Shown: one piece after another, positions 8,645-18,302 of the stretch
Layout: each line of letters begins with the position of its first letter
Numbering within the stretch: position 1 is the stretch's first letter
Assembly: GCA_902790375.1 (NCBI GenBank)
Contig: CADARY010000013.1
Location: 1 to 40,593, forward strand
DNA length: 40,593 nt
Reading direction: 5' to 3'
Source of the DNA: Oscillospiraceae bacterium
Lineage (GTDB): Bacteria > Bacillota > Clostridia > Oscillospirales > Oscillospiraceae
The notes under the pieces: generated by a model
What the model was told of the DNA's origin: nothing
The model's input: only the letters and a program-made list of their open reading frames with translations
The model's database searches: none
Made by a program: the position numbers and the translations under genes

Positions 8645-10162
8645 ATGGACGAATCAAAAGCCGTCAAGCTCCCCGCCAAGGATGACGGAAAGGTTTCCAC
8701 CGCCTTTAAGTGGTTCCACGCGACCTCGGTCAATGGCGGCGCCATGGCCATTGCAGCAACGATCGCAAGCTACTTTACCCTCTACGCGCAGGAAACCATC
8801 GGCATCACTGCCGCGCAGTTGGCCGTTATTCTTTTGATCTGCAACATTTGGGACGCGATCAACGACCCCCTCATGGGCGTCCTCTGTGAATCCACGACAA
8901 CCAGATGGGGCAAATACCGCCCGTGGTTCATCTTCACCCCCATCGTGCTGATGATCGACATGTGGTTCCTGTTCTCCAATCCCAGCTTCCTCGCTGCAAG
9001 CCCCATGGGCAAGTGCGTGTGGACCTGCGGCTGGTACATGGTCTACGGGATGGTGGTTACGGCCTATACCATGCCGCAGATGGCCATTCTTCCCGCCATG
9101 ACGCTTGACGACAATGAGCGCAACAAGGTTCTGACCCTCGGCGCCGGCTGCTGCGCGCTCATGTTCACCATCGCCTCCACCTTCTCCACCCAGCTCGTGG
9201 AGATCTTCGGCAGCTATCGCACCCTAATGGTCTTCTACTCCATCTTCGCCGTCATCTCTTTCTGGGGCCTGTTCATGACCTCCGAGGAAAAGTACGTCGT
9301 CAAGGGCGAGAGCGGCGGTCTCAAGCAGCTTGTCTACGTTTTCCGCCACAAGGAAGTCTGGCCCGTGATCCTGGTCTGGGTCTGCGCCTCTGTCTCCTAC
9401 GGCTTCATGTTCACTTCTTCCGTCTATTATGCGCAGTACATCTGGGCGCCCCTTCGCGTGAATCCCGAGGCCATCACGGCCGGTGTCATGGCCCAGGTCG
9501 AGGCCGGTACGCTCGATCCCTCCATGATCGAAGCGACGATTGGCGAGCAGATCGGCGCCGGCATCGGCGGCACCATCTCCACCTACATGGGCTTTATCTC
9601 CGTCGGCGCGCTGATCTCCATGATGGTGCTCATGCCCATCTTCATCCGCATCTTCAAGACCGGCTGGAAGACCATGCTCTGGTCCCAGATCCTGACTGTT
9701 GTCTTCTACCTGATCCTCTTCTTCACCGGCCGCATGAACTTCATGTACTGCTGCGTGATGAGCTTCCTGGCCACGATGGTCGGCGCCATGGTCAATGCCG
9801 TTGTCAATATCATTGTCAATGACACCATCGACTTCGTCATGCTCAAGGAGGGCAAGCAGCTCAACGCGGTCGTCTCCGCCGTCAAGGGCTTTGCCCAGAA
9901 GTGCGGCACCACGCTGGTCTCCTCCGGACTGCTGGCCATTCTGGCCCTGGCCAAGTTTGACGCGCAGCTTGGCCCCTTCGGTCAGCCCGCATCCGCGACG
10001 ACTGCCACCAATGTCGTGCGTTTCCTGGTGCCTGCCGCTGTGTCCGGCATCATCATCCTGGTCATGCTCTTCTACCCCATCCGCAAGTATTTCCCCGCGA
10101 TTGGCGAGATGAAGGCAAAAATGACTGCCGAAAAGGCCGCCGGCGAGGATATCTCCATCTGA
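8645..10162 (+). CDS. GPH-family sugar:cation symporter (MFS superfamily)
   Basis: The 505-residue integral membrane protein has about twelve hydrophobic segments. It carries the glycoside-pentoside-hexuronide family signatures WDAINDPLMG (about residues 70-79) and RWGKYRPW (about 88-95). Family members such as MelB and the plant-glycoside importers of gut Firmicutes couple uptake of oligosaccharides or glycosides to Na+ or H+. It is the only obvious sugar importer in the locus, so it probably brings in the intact rhamnosides for the cytoplasmic glycosidases on both sides. GAAAAGGAG precedes the start. It has its own promoter, sharing the operator of the upstream operon, and a strong terminator follows. 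Confidence 0.93.
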   Translation: MDESKAVKLPAKDDGKVSTAFKWFHATSVNGGAMAIAATIASYFTLYAQETIGITAAQLAVILLICNIWDAINDPLMGVLCESTTTRWGKYRPWFIFTPIVLMIDMWFLFSNPSFLAASPMGKCVWTCGWYMVYGMVVTAYTMPQMAILPAMTLDDNERNKVLTLGAGCCALMFTIASTFSTQLVEIFGSYRTLMVFYSIFAVISFWGLFMTSEEKYVVKGESGGLKQLVYVFRHKEVWPVILVWVCASVSYGFMFTSSVYYAQYIWAPLRVNPEAITAGVMAQVEAGTLDPSMIEATIGEQIGAGIGGTISTYMGFISVGALISMMVLMPIFIRIFKTGWKTMLWSQILTVVFYLILFFTGRMNFMYCCVMSFLATMVGAMVNAVVNIIVNDTIDFVMLKEGKQLNAVVSAVKGFAQKCGTTLVSSGLLAILALAKFDAQLGPFGQPASATTATNVVRFLVPAAVSGIIILVMLFYPIRKYFPAIGEMKAKMTAEKAAGEDISI

Positions 10163-10181
10163 TAAGATACGATAAACCAGG

Positions 10182-10213
10182 AAAAGCCCCGCGCTTCATG
10201 TGCGGGGCTTTTT
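10182..10213 (+). terminator. Rho-independent terminator after the symporter
   Basis: AAAAGCCCCGC (10182-10192) pairs with GCGGGGCTTTT (10202-10212) across a nine-base loop and ends in a T-run. It limits symporter transcription or attenuates read-through into the 10242 gene. Confidence 0.9.
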
Positions 10214-10241
10214 GCAAGAATGAAGAGGAGAGAGAGGAACC

Positions 10242-12059
10242 ATGAGCAAATACTACTGCAATCCCCTGAATCTGCCCTATAAATACAACTTCCAGAAGCC
10301 GAATATGCCGGGGCTCGGCGAGGCAAAGCTTGCCGTCTACCGTGAGGCCGCCGACCCGACGCTCGAATATTTCAAGGGCCGTTATTGGCTTTTTCCCTCC
10401 ATGACGCGTGGTTTCTATGTCTCCGACGACATGGTGGACTGGGAGTATCACGCGCTGGAGGCGCCGATCCCGGTTTTCGATTATGCGCCGGACGTGCGCG
10501 CGGTGGGGGAGTATCTCTACTTCTCGGCCTCCAAGCGCAGCGAGACCTGCAACTTTTACCGTACGAAGGACCCCATCAACGGCGAGTGGGAGGAGCTGCC
10601 GGGGAGCTTCCCGTTCTGGGACCCCGATCTCTTCTGTGATGACGACGGGCGCCTGTATTTCTATTGGGGCTGCTCCAATATCACACCGATCTGGGGCGTG
10701 GAGCTGGAGCCGGAGACCATGCGGCCCCTCGGGGAAAAGCAGGTCATGTTCACCATGGACAACAAATCCCGCGGTTATGAGCGTGTCGGCCGCGATCATG
10801 TGAGCCCCAAGGCGGGTATTGATCTCGAGGCCGCGACCGAGGAGATGTTCCGAAACCTCATGAACATGCCGGAAGAAATGCGCCTCAAGGAAGGCCTCAC
10901 TACCGAGGAGGCTGTGCGCGCGCTCGCAAGAGGCTTCGCGGGAGATGATCCCTATATCGAGGGCGCGTACATGACCAAGCACGCCGGAAAGTACTATCTC
11001 CAGTACGCCTTTCCGGAGACGCAGTCAAACGTCTACGGCGACGGCGTCCTGATTTCCGACCACCCGCTCGGACCCTTTACGATCGCAGAAAACAACCCCT
11101 TTTCCTATAAGCCCGGCGGCTTCATCAACGGCGCGGGCCACGGCTCCACCATCGCGGACAGAGACGGAAACTACTGGCACACCGCGTCCATGTCCATCTC
11201 CGTCAACAACGACATGGAGCGCCGCCTCGGCCTCTGGAAAGCGGGCTTTGACCGGGACGGCGAGCTCTGGTGCGATCAGCGCTACGGCGACTGGCCCGTG
11301 AATGCGGAAGCCCCCGCTTTCTCTCAGCCGGACTTTATGCTCCTGAGCTATCAAAAGCCGGTGGGCGTCTCCTCCGGGACGGGCGCGGAAAAGATCACCA
11401 ACGAAAATGTCAGAGACTGGTGGCGGGCAGACAGCGCGCATGAAGAGTGGTGCTCGCTCGACCTGGGCGAAGTCATGGATGTGCGCGCGGTGCAGATCAA
11501 CTTTGCCGACGAGGGCATCGACGCCCAGATCCCGGAGAATGCGGAGCGCCTCGTGGCCCATGAGATCCGCTACATCGACCTTGAAAAGCGCGTGACCCGT
11601 TGGAAGCTGGAGGGCTCAGCGGATGGCGCAGAGTGGTTTATGATCGCAGACAAACGCCATGTGGACAGCAATCTCTCTAATGATTTCATCATGCCTGAGG
11701 GCGGGGTGAAGACGCGGTATCTCAAGCTCACGGTGGCAGAGCTGCCCTTTGAACAGCCGGTCGCGGTCTCCGGCCTGCGTGTTTTCGGAAGAGGGAACGG
11801 TGCGGCGCCCGAAGCTCCGAAGAATGTTAAGGCGGAGCGGGTCGGCGACCTGAACATGCTAGTCTCCTGGGAGGAAGACGGCGCGACAGGCCACAACATC
11901 CTCTGGGGGCATGCGCCGGACAAGCTCTACCACAGCTATATGGTCCTCGGCTCAAACGAAAAGAACATCGGCGCTTTGATAAAGGGTGAGCCGGTCTATG
12001 TCCGGGTCGATGCCTTCAACGAGAACGGCGTCACCGAGGGCGAGGTCTTTGCACTGTAA
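10242..12059 (+). CDS. GH43-like glycosidase with F5/8-type carbohydrate-binding and FN3-like domains
   Basis: The 605-residue protein has an N-terminal beta-propeller of GH43 type (about 1-365) with candidate catalytic residues Asp38 (AADPTLEYFKGRYWLF), Asp127/Asp129 (FWDPDLFCDDDGR) and Glu240 (YIEGAYMTKHAGKYYLQYA). A discoidin/F5-8-type module (about 370-515, WCSLDLGEVMDVRAVQINF) and an FN3-like domain (about 520-605) follow. Such proteins act on arabinosyl, xylosyl or galactosyl linkages; the sugar is unknown. A binding module on a protein with no signal peptide is notable. GAGGAGAGAGAGG precedes the start. The gene begins shortly after a terminator, so it may depend on read-through or on a promoter I did not recognise. 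Confidence 0.8.
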   Translation: MSKYYCNPLNLPYKYNFQKPNMPGLGEAKLAVYREAADPTLEYFKGRYWLFPSMTRGFYVSDDMVDWEYHALEAPIPVFDYAPDVRAVGEYLYFSASKRSETCNFYRTKDPINGEWEELPGSFPFWDPDLFCDDDGRLYFYWGCSNITPIWGVELEPETMRPLGEKQVMFTMDNKSRGYERVGRDHVSPKAGIDLEAATEEMFRNLMNMPEEMRLKEGLTTEEAVRALARGFAGDDPYIEGAYMTKHAGKYYLQYAFPETQSNVYGDGVLISDHPLGPFTIAENNPFSYKPGGFINGAGHGSTIADRDGNYWHTASMSISVNNDMERRLGLWKAGFDRDGELWCDQRYGDWPVNAEAPAFSQPDFMLLSYQKPVGVSSGTGAEKITNENVRDWWRADSAHEEWCSLDLGEVMDVRAVQINFADEGIDAQIPENAERLVAHEIRYIDLEKRVTRWKLEGSADGAEWFMIADKRHVDSNLSNDFIMPEGGVKTRYLKLTVAELPFEQPVAVSGLRVFGRGNGAAPEAPKNVKAERVGDLNMLVSWEEDGATGHNILWGHAPDKLYHSYMVLGSNEKNIGALIKGEPVYVRVDAFNENGVTEGEVFAL

Positions 12060-12083
12060 ACAGCACGGAGTACAGCAGAAGAT

Positions 12084-14351
12084 ATGAACGTAAATTGGCT
12101 CACCAACCGCACAAAACAGCCCTTCTATCTGCGCCGGGCTTTCTCGCTGAAAGAACAGCCCGTCAGCGCGGCGCTCACAGCCTGCGGCCTCGGGCAATAT
12201 AACGCCTTTCTCAACGGCGCGCGCGTCGGGGATGCTTATCTCGAGCCAGCATGGACGGATTATGACAAGCTGGTGCTGTACCGGACTTATGACGTCACCG
12301 AGCTTCTCCGCGCCGGGACGAACGCCCTGCTGCTGGAGATCGGCAGCGGCTGGTATCTCTGGGATCAGAGCTTCGGGTACAGCTTTCACTTCCCGCCCTT
12401 CATGCCGCCCAATCCCAATCCCTACCTTCCCTTCGGCGAGAGCCTTGTCGCTTTCTTTGAACTGCGGGTGTTCTATGCCGACGGCACGCAGACGCTGATC
12501 TGCTCGGATGAGGCCTGCAGAACAAAGCCCCACGGCGTCCTGCACACGAATGTCTACGGCTCGGAGTGGATCAAGGGCGCATCGCTCGCCCGCGGCGCGT
12601 CCATACCCGACTATGACGACTCTGCGTGGGACGCAGCTCTTGCGGCAGACGAAAACGAAATTCCGAAGGGCAGCCTTGCGGAGGCTGGGCTGCCGCCGGT
12701 CAGGGCGCTCCGGCGCTATGAGGCCGAAGAGATCGGCCAAGTCAACGGCAGGAGAATCTATGACCTTGGGCAGAACATCTCCGGTATCCTGGAGGCGGAA
12801 GTGCGCGGGCAGGCCGGTACAACGGTCAACTTTTATCCGGCGGAAAAGCTGGATGCGGACGGCGGCGCCGACCAGATGGCAAAGAACTGGATGCCGATTA
12901 ATAATGTGATCCGCTATGAGATTGCGGAGAGCGGTCAGGTCGAGCGCTTTACCCAGCACTTCACCTATTTTTCCGGGCGCTATTTCGCCGTGTCGGGCGA
13001 GGCGGAGATCATCTCCCTCTCGGCACTGGCAATCAGCAGCGCATGGAAGCGTGCCGGCAGCTTCAACTGTGACGACGAGCGGTACAACAAAATTTACAAG
13101 TTGATCGAGAAGACGGTGGAGGCCAACATGCTGGGGGTACATACGGACTGCCCGACCATCGAGCGCTTTGCCTGGCAGGAGCCGAACCATCTGATGGCCC
13201 CGTCCATCTTCTATATGAAGGACGGCAAGGCCCTGTGGGAGAAGTTTCTGCGCGATCTGCGCCTTGCTCAGCATACGGCTGAAGACCGCTTTCGGGATAT
13301 GCGGGGGAAGCTCTTCTGCCCCGGCGACGGTCTGGTGCCCTCTCAGGCGCCGTGCTATATCCCGAACGTCCTGCCCGTGCCGGGCCTTGGCAGCTTTTAC
13401 GATATCATCCCCTGGGGCAGCACCTGCATCCTGGGGACATACTGGCACTATCTGTTTTACGGTGATTTACAGATCGTGCGTGACAACTATGACACGGGCT
13501 GGCGCTATCTGGAGTATCTGAAAACTAAAGTCAACGCCGACGGCTTTCTGAACCACGGTCTCGGCGACTGGGGCAACCCGGAGAATATGCTTGTCCGGGA
13601 GAATGTCGAGACCGTCTTTCTCTACGCCGACGCATTGACGCTGGCAAGCTTTGCCGTACTTCTGGATAAGCCGGAGGATGTCCGGGAGCTGCGTGCATTC
13701 GCAGACCGGATTAAAAGCAATTATAATGAAAAGCTCCTCAGCTTCGATGAGAAGCTGGGAGCCTGGTGCTATCATATTTGGGGCGAGGGCGGCGCCATAT
13801 CCCAGACGGCGGAGGCCCTGCCGCTCTTCTGGGGCATGGTGCCCGAAGAACGGGAGCGGGACGTGGTCAAGGCTCTCCGGGCCGCGCTTGAGGAGAAGAA
13901 CTGCTTCATGGCCGGGGAGATCGGCCTGCCGTATGTGATCCAAAGCGCGCGCAGATACGGCATGAACGAGCTGATCGCCCGCTTTGTCACCCGGGAAACG
14001 CACCCCTCCTATTATGCTTTTGTACTGGATGGGGAGACTACCCTCGGAGAATACTGGGAGCATAATCCCAGTAGCCACTGCCACGATATGATGGGCCACA
14101 TCATCGAGTGGTATTATAACGGCCTTGCAGGCATCAGGCCTCTGAAACCCGGCTTTGCCCGGGTGCGGATCGAGCCGTATCTGCCCGCGGGCATGAACAG
14201 CTTCACATGCAGCTATGAAACGCCGAAGGGCATGATCCGCGTCAGGGCGCATCGGCGGGACGGCGCGCCGGTTTTCACGGCGGAAATCCCCGAGAGTATT
14301 CGATGGGAGGCCGCCGAAAATGTCACGGTTTCTGTATCTCGAAAGGAATAA
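12084..14351 (+). CDS. Divergent GH78-family protein (alpha-L-rhamnosidase-like)
   Basis: The 755-residue protein has the GH78 layout without the first beta-sandwich: a rhamnosidase_N-type module (about 10-200), a beta domain (about 205-320), an (alpha/alpha)6 barrel (about 325-690) and a C-terminal beta domain. The signature reads HTDCPTIERFAWQEPN (353-368). Asp355 and Glu360 align with the conserved acids, but the last Asp of the canonical motif is absent. Glu656 in TTLGEYWEHN aligns with the second catalytic Glu. It may be a rhamnosidase of altered specificity or a related glycosidase. Its 3' end overlaps the convergent AraC gene by 29 bases. Only a weak ribosome binding site (CGGAG) is visible. 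Confidence 0.85.
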   Translation: MNVNWLTNRTKQPFYLRRAFSLKEQPVSAALTACGLGQYNAFLNGARVGDAYLEPAWTDYDKLVLYRTYDVTELLRAGTNALLLEIGSGWYLWDQSFGYSFHFPPFMPPNPNPYLPFGESLVAFFELRVFYADGTQTLICSDEACRTKPHGVLHTNVYGSEWIKGASLARGASIPDYDDSAWDAALAADENEIPKGSLAEAGLPPVRALRRYEAEEIGQVNGRRIYDLGQNISGILEAEVRGQAGTTVNFYPAEKLDADGGADQMAKNWMPINNVIRYEIAESGQVERFTQHFTYFSGRYFAVSGEAEIISLSALAISSAWKRAGSFNCDDERYNKIYKLIEKTVEANMLGVHTDCPTIERFAWQEPNHLMAPSIFYMKDGKALWEKFLRDLRLAQHTAEDRFRDMRGKLFCPGDGLVPSQAPCYIPNVLPVPGLGSFYDIIPWGSTCILGTYWHYLFYGDLQIVRDNYDTGWRYLEYLKTKVNADGFLNHGLGDWGNPENMLVRENVETVFLYADALTLASFAVLLDKPEDVRELRAFADRIKSNYNEKLLSFDEKLGAWCYHIWGEGGAISQTAEALPLFWGMVPEERERDVVKALRAALEEKNCFMAGEIGLPYVIQSARRYGMNELIARFVTRETHPSYYAFVLDGETTLGEYWEHNPSSHCHDMMGHIIEWYYNGLAGIRPLKPGFARVRIEPYLPAGMNSFTCSYETPKGMIRVRAHRRDGAPVFTAEIPESIRWEAAENVTVSVSRKE

Positions 14352-15444
14352 AACGCTCTCCGTTTTTGACGTGTGTGCGGCGGTATTCCTGCGGCGAACA
14401 GTGAAAGCTGCCGCGGAAAACGCGGGAAAAATGGTCGGCGGAATTGTAACCGACGATCTCGGCAATTTCAAACACGGGCAGTTCGGTATTCAGCAGATAG
14501 TCCGCGGCGCGGGACATGCGGATCTGGCGCAAAAGCTCGGTAAAGCTCACGCCGGTGTTCTGCTTGATGAGGGTGCACAGGTGCGGCTTGGAATAGCTGA
14601 ACTGCTCCGCAAGCTCCGAAAGGGTGAGTGTCTGATAGTTTTGCCGGATGGCGTGCAGGATCTGCGAAAAATCCGTCCCCGCCTGAAAACGGTAGACCTG
14701 GGGCGTGTCCCCGGCGGAGCGGAGCACCGAAGCGAACAGCAGATTGATCTGGCTGACGCAGCAGCAGTTGGCGTAAACGTCATTCTTGAAGCACTCGTAC
14801 AGCGCGTAGCGGATACAGTGCCTGATGTTGTCGGTATTTCCCGTCTGGAACAGCAGATAGTTGGGATGATCCGCTTTGAGATTGTTTCGGAAAAAAAGGG
14901 AGAGCGCGTCATCGCGGCTTAAAAGAGAGAAAAACGCCGCCTCAAAGGTGCTGCGCCGCAGCATGATGCAATAGACGCTGCTCTCGTCCCGGAGCTCCAC
15001 ATCGTGGCGGGAGCCGGGCGCGACGAGCACAAAAGCGCCCTCCGAAAGCGTATGGATCTCATCTTCAAAGTGAAACTGACAGCTCCCCCGGGAGACATAT
15101 TCTATCTCCCAAAAATCGTGGCTGTGGATCAAAGGCCTGGAGTAGCGCGGATGACGGAAGATAAAGACATCGCGCTGAAACGGGAACATCACGCCCTCTT
15201 CGACCCGTTCCGGTGAGGCGAGGGCCGGAGGGACCGGAAAGCAGAGATCATCCACAAAGGCTTCAAACTCGTCGGGGCTCATCAGGTGCAGCTTATGACC
15301 CGAATAATCGGCAGAATTCTGCGTTATCTTTCTCTGTCTGCGCAGAGCGGCGATCGCTTCCTGAAACTGAATGCGCTGCCCTGTACTTTGGAAGCTCCTT
15401 GTAAGCTCCTGCTGGAGATCACGGAAAGAGGCATAGAAGGGCAC
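14323..15444 (-). CDS. AraC-family transcriptional regulator with N-terminal cupin domain
   Basis: About 373 residues, with a cupin sensor domain in the middle (HSHDFWEIEYVSRGSCQFHF; VLVAPGSRHDVEL) and a C-terminal double helix-turn-helix (LSELAEQFSYSKPHLCTLIK, then IAEIVGYNSADHFSRVFRG, then CSPQEYR). It probably senses a sugar and activates glycosidase genes. GTG 15444 is chosen because GAGGAG (15452-15457 on the minus strand) lies seven bases before it; the longer TTG start at 15459 would bury that site. The gene is divergent from the 15524 GH78 gene across 79 bases and converges on the 12084 GH78 gene. It is a candidate for binding the shared motif at 1134 and 8494. Confidence 0.9.
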   Translation of the reverse strand: MPFYASFRDLQQELTRSFQSTGQRIQFQEAIAALRRQRKITQNSADYSGHKLHLMSPDEFEAFVDDLCFPVPPALASPERVEEGVMFPFQRDVFIFRHPRYSRPLIHSHDFWEIEYVSRGSCQFHFEDEIHTLSEGAFVLVAPGSRHDVELRDESSVYCIMLRRSTFEAAFFSLLSRDDALSLFFRNNLKADHPNYLLFQTGNTDNIRHCIRYALYECFKNDVYANCCCVSQINLLFASVLRSAGDTPQVYRFQAGTDFSQILHAIRQNYQTLTLSELAEQFSYSKPHLCTLIKQNTGVSFTELLRQIRMSRAADYLLNTELPVFEIAEIVGYNSADHFSRVFRGSFHCSPQEYRRTHVKNGERFIPFEIQKP

Positions 15445-15523
15445 AAGATCACTCCTCAATCGTTTATTATTTATTTATGATATAACAAATGAATAAAAAA
15501 AGCAAGAAGGGACGGCACAGCCT
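15445..15523. promoter_or_regulatory. Divergent intergenic region between AraC regulator and GH78 gene
   Basis: An AT-rich 79-base spacer (CGTTTATTATTTATTTATGA followed by TATAACAAATGAATAAAAAA) separates the two divergent genes and must hold both promoters. TATAAC near 15480 is a possible -10 box for the rightward gene. I see no copy of the motif found at 1134 and 8494. Confidence 0.4.
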
Positions 15524-18298
15524 ATGAAGATCACACAGATTAAGATCAACGGCGTTCGGGAGCCGATGGGCTTTCGTCTGGACAAGCCCTGCGTCTCTTT
15601 TAAGGTAACGGAGACGGCGAGCAGAAAAGCGGCCGACTGCCATATTCAGATCGTGAAGGAAGAAGCACCCGGGGCGATCCTGGCCGAGCGCGAGGGCAGC
15701 GACCTGAATTTCACCGGAGAGAGCTTCGCGTTGACTCTGGAGCCGCGCACGGCCTATCTGGTCAGAATCCGCGTCGAGGGGGACAAGGGCGACTTCGCGG
15801 AGGCGGAGAGCCGCTTTGAGACCGGCAAAATGGGCGAGCCCTGGCAGGCGGACTGGATCGCCGCGGAGAGGGGCGACGACTGCCATCCGATCTTCCTCAG
15901 AAAACTGACGGTGCGTCCCGGACTCCGAAGGGCGCGGCTCTATGCCTGCGGCGTCGGCCTGTTCGAGGCCTGCGTCAACGGGCGGAAGCTGGGGGAGGAA
16001 TACCTCAAGCCCGGCGTCACCGACTATGAAAAGCGCATTCAGGTCGTGACCTTCCCGGTTGACAGTCTGCAAGAGGGAGAGAACGAACTGAGCTTCCTCC
16101 AGGGCCGCGGCTGGTACATGGGCACCTTCGGCCTGGAGAACACCGAAAACAACTACGGCGACCGCATGGCTGTCATAGCAGAGCTGCATCTGGATTATGC
16201 CGATGGGACGCATGAGGTCATCCCCACAGACGGCAGCTTTACCTATACGCCCTCCAATATCACACAGTCCGGCATCTATTTCGGAGAGACGGTGGACGAA
16301 ACCCTGCGTGAGAAGCAGGCGTGGAAGCCGGTAGACGTGATCGCTGATCCTGCGGCGGATGCGGGGACGAAAAACCTCGTCAAAGAGCATCTGGCCGATC
16401 GCCTGAGCCTGCCGCTCATCGTCAAGGAGAAGCTCCCGGTGAGGGAGATCATCACGACGCCTGCCGGTGAGACAGTGCTGGATTTCGGACAGAACTTCGC
16501 GGGCTTTCCCGAGTTTGACAGCGAGCTCCCGTACGGAAAGCAGCTCACGCTGGACTTCGGGGAGATCCTGCAGGGGGGCAGCTTCTACCGCGGCAATTAC
16601 CGCGAGGCAAATTCTCAGTTCATCTATGTCTCCGACGGGAAGAGGCGCACCGTGCGCCCGCACTTCACGTTCTTCGGCTTCCGCTACGTGCGCGTGACCG
16701 GCTGGGTCGGAGAGCTCACAAAGAATATGTTCCGCGGCTGCGTGCTGTACTCCGATATGGACAGAGCGGGCCATATCCGCACCGGCAACGCTAAAATCGA
16801 CCGGCTCTATGAAAACACGGTCTGGGGCCTCAAATCCAACTTCCTCGACATGCCGACCGACTGCCCCCAGCGAAACGAGCGCCTCGGCTGGACGGGCGAC
16901 GCCCAGATCTTCGCTCCGACGGCCAGCTATCACATGGACACCAAGGCCTTCTTCCACAAATTTGAGCTCGACCTGATGGACGAACAATCGACTCTGAACG
17001 GTGCTGTCCCTAACTATGTCCCGAACATCGGCCACAAGGCGGACGCCACCAGCGCCTGGGGCGATATCGGCACCTTCCTGCCGATGACGCTGTGGAAGTA
17101 CTACGGCGACGCGGAAGAGCTTGCCTTTGCCTGGCCGATGATGAAAGCCTGGGTCGATTACATGGACCGGCTCGATACCGACAGGAAATACACCTTTGCG
17201 CCGGGCTTTCAGTTCGGTGACTGGCTCGGCCTCGACGGCGTAAGCGAGACCAGCTTCAAGGGCGGCACGGATGACGGCTACATCGGCGCGGTGTATTACT
17301 ACCAGTCCGCAAAGCTCACGGCGCAGGCGGCGGAGATCCTCGGAAAGCTCGGGGAAGCGGAGCATTACGCACATCTGGCGGACAATATCCGCAAGGGTAT
17401 TCTGAACGAGTACTTCACGCCAAACGGCCGCTTTGCCATGGATACCCAGGCAAGCTATATCATAGCCCTCAAGTTCGGCCTCTGGATCGACAGGGACCGC
17501 CTGATCGCCCAGTTCAGGGAGAGACTGAAAAAAGACGGCTTCCGCATCCGCTGCGGCTTTATCGGCGCACCGCTGTTGTGCACGGTGCTCGCCGAATGCG
17601 GGATGTCCGATCTGGCGTACGACTTCCTTCTCAAGGAGGATTTCCCGAGCTGGCTCTACTGCGTCAATCTCGGCGCGACCACGATCTGGGAGCGCTGGAA
17701 TTCCGTCGGGCCGGACGGCACAATTTCCGATACGGGCATGAACTCCCTCAATCACTACTCCTACGGCTCGGTGATGGAGTTTGTATACGCTTACGCTGCG
17801 GGTATCCGTCCAGCGGAACCGGGCTTTCGAAAAGCGATCATTAAGCCGCATCCGGACGTGAGACTGCCGAAGATAGAATGCGCCTTCGATTCCGCGGCAG
17901 GCAAATACGTCTGCCATACCGAGATTAAAAAAGACGGCACCCTCGGCGTCCATGTGGAGATCCCCTTCGGCTGTGAGGCGCGTTTGACGCTGCCGCGCTC
18001 CGGGATGGAGCCGCAGACCCTTTCGGCGGGCAGCTATGATTTCAGCTACACCCCGATCAGGGACTACCGCAAGCCCTTTGACGAGAATACGCCGATCGCG
18101 CGCCTCGGCGAGAACGAGCAGGCCCTTGGCATCCTCTTCTCCCTGGTGCCGCCCATCGGCGGCATGGCCAAGGGGAAAGATGCGGAGTTCGGCTATAACG
18201 GCCTGGCGGACTTCCGGCATTTGAGCTTCCTGCCCATCGACCCGAAAAAACTGGAGCAGGCGATTGAACAGATCCGCGATCTGACTGTGGAGGTATAA
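15524..18298 (+). CDS. GH78 alpha-L-rhamnosidase with extra C-terminal helical tail
   Basis: The 924-residue GH78 enzyme has an N-terminal beta domain (about 1-105), a rhamnosidase_N-type module (about 120-290), a linking beta domain (about 300-410), an (alpha/alpha)6 barrel (about 415-760) and a C-terminal beta domain (about 765-845). DCPQRNERLGWTGD (446-459) and WERWNS with Glu723 provide the catalytic acids. About 80 residues beyond the usual end (from about 845) form a Gly-rich, then helical tail ending IDPKKLEQAIEQI, resembling the tail of the GH3 at 20710. No signal peptide is visible. It releases alpha-L-rhamnose in the cytoplasm. AAGAAGGGA lies upstream of the ATG, and the next gene starts four bases after its stop. 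Confidence 0.93.
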   Translation: MKITQIKINGVREPMGFRLDKPCVSFKVTETASRKAADCHIQIVKEEAPGAILAEREGSDLNFTGESFALTLEPRTAYLVRIRVEGDKGDFAEAESRFETGKMGEPWQADWIAAERGDDCHPIFLRKLTVRPGLRRARLYACGVGLFEACVNGRKLGEEYLKPGVTDYEKRIQVVTFPVDSLQEGENELSFLQGRGWYMGTFGLENTENNYGDRMAVIAELHLDYADGTHEVIPTDGSFTYTPSNITQSGIYFGETVDETLREKQAWKPVDVIADPAADAGTKNLVKEHLADRLSLPLIVKEKLPVREIITTPAGETVLDFGQNFAGFPEFDSELPYGKQLTLDFGEILQGGSFYRGNYREANSQFIYVSDGKRRTVRPHFTFFGFRYVRVTGWVGELTKNMFRGCVLYSDMDRAGHIRTGNAKIDRLYENTVWGLKSNFLDMPTDCPQRNERLGWTGDAQIFAPTASYHMDTKAFFHKFELDLMDEQSTLNGAVPNYVPNIGHKADATSAWGDIGTFLPMTLWKYYGDAEELAFAWPMMKAWVDYMDRLDTDRKYTFAPGFQFGDWLGLDGVSETSFKGGTDDGYIGAVYYYQSAKLTAQAAEILGKLGEAEHYAHLADNIRKGILNEYFTPNGRFAMDTQASYIIALKFGLWIDRDRLIAQFRERLKKDGFRIRCGFIGAPLLCTVLAECGMSDLAYDFLLKEDFPSWLYCVNLGATTIWERWNSVGPDGTISDTGMNSLNHYSYGSVMEFVYAYAAGIRPAEPGFRKAIIKPHPDVRLPKIECAFDSAAGKYVCHTEIKKDGTLGVHVEIPFGCEARLTLPRSGMEPQTLSAGSYDFSYTPIRDYRKPFDENTPIARLGENEQALGILFSLVPPIGGMAKGKDAEFGYNGLADFRHLSFLPIDPKKLEQAIEQIRDLTVEV

Positions 18299-18302
18299 CC
18301 AG

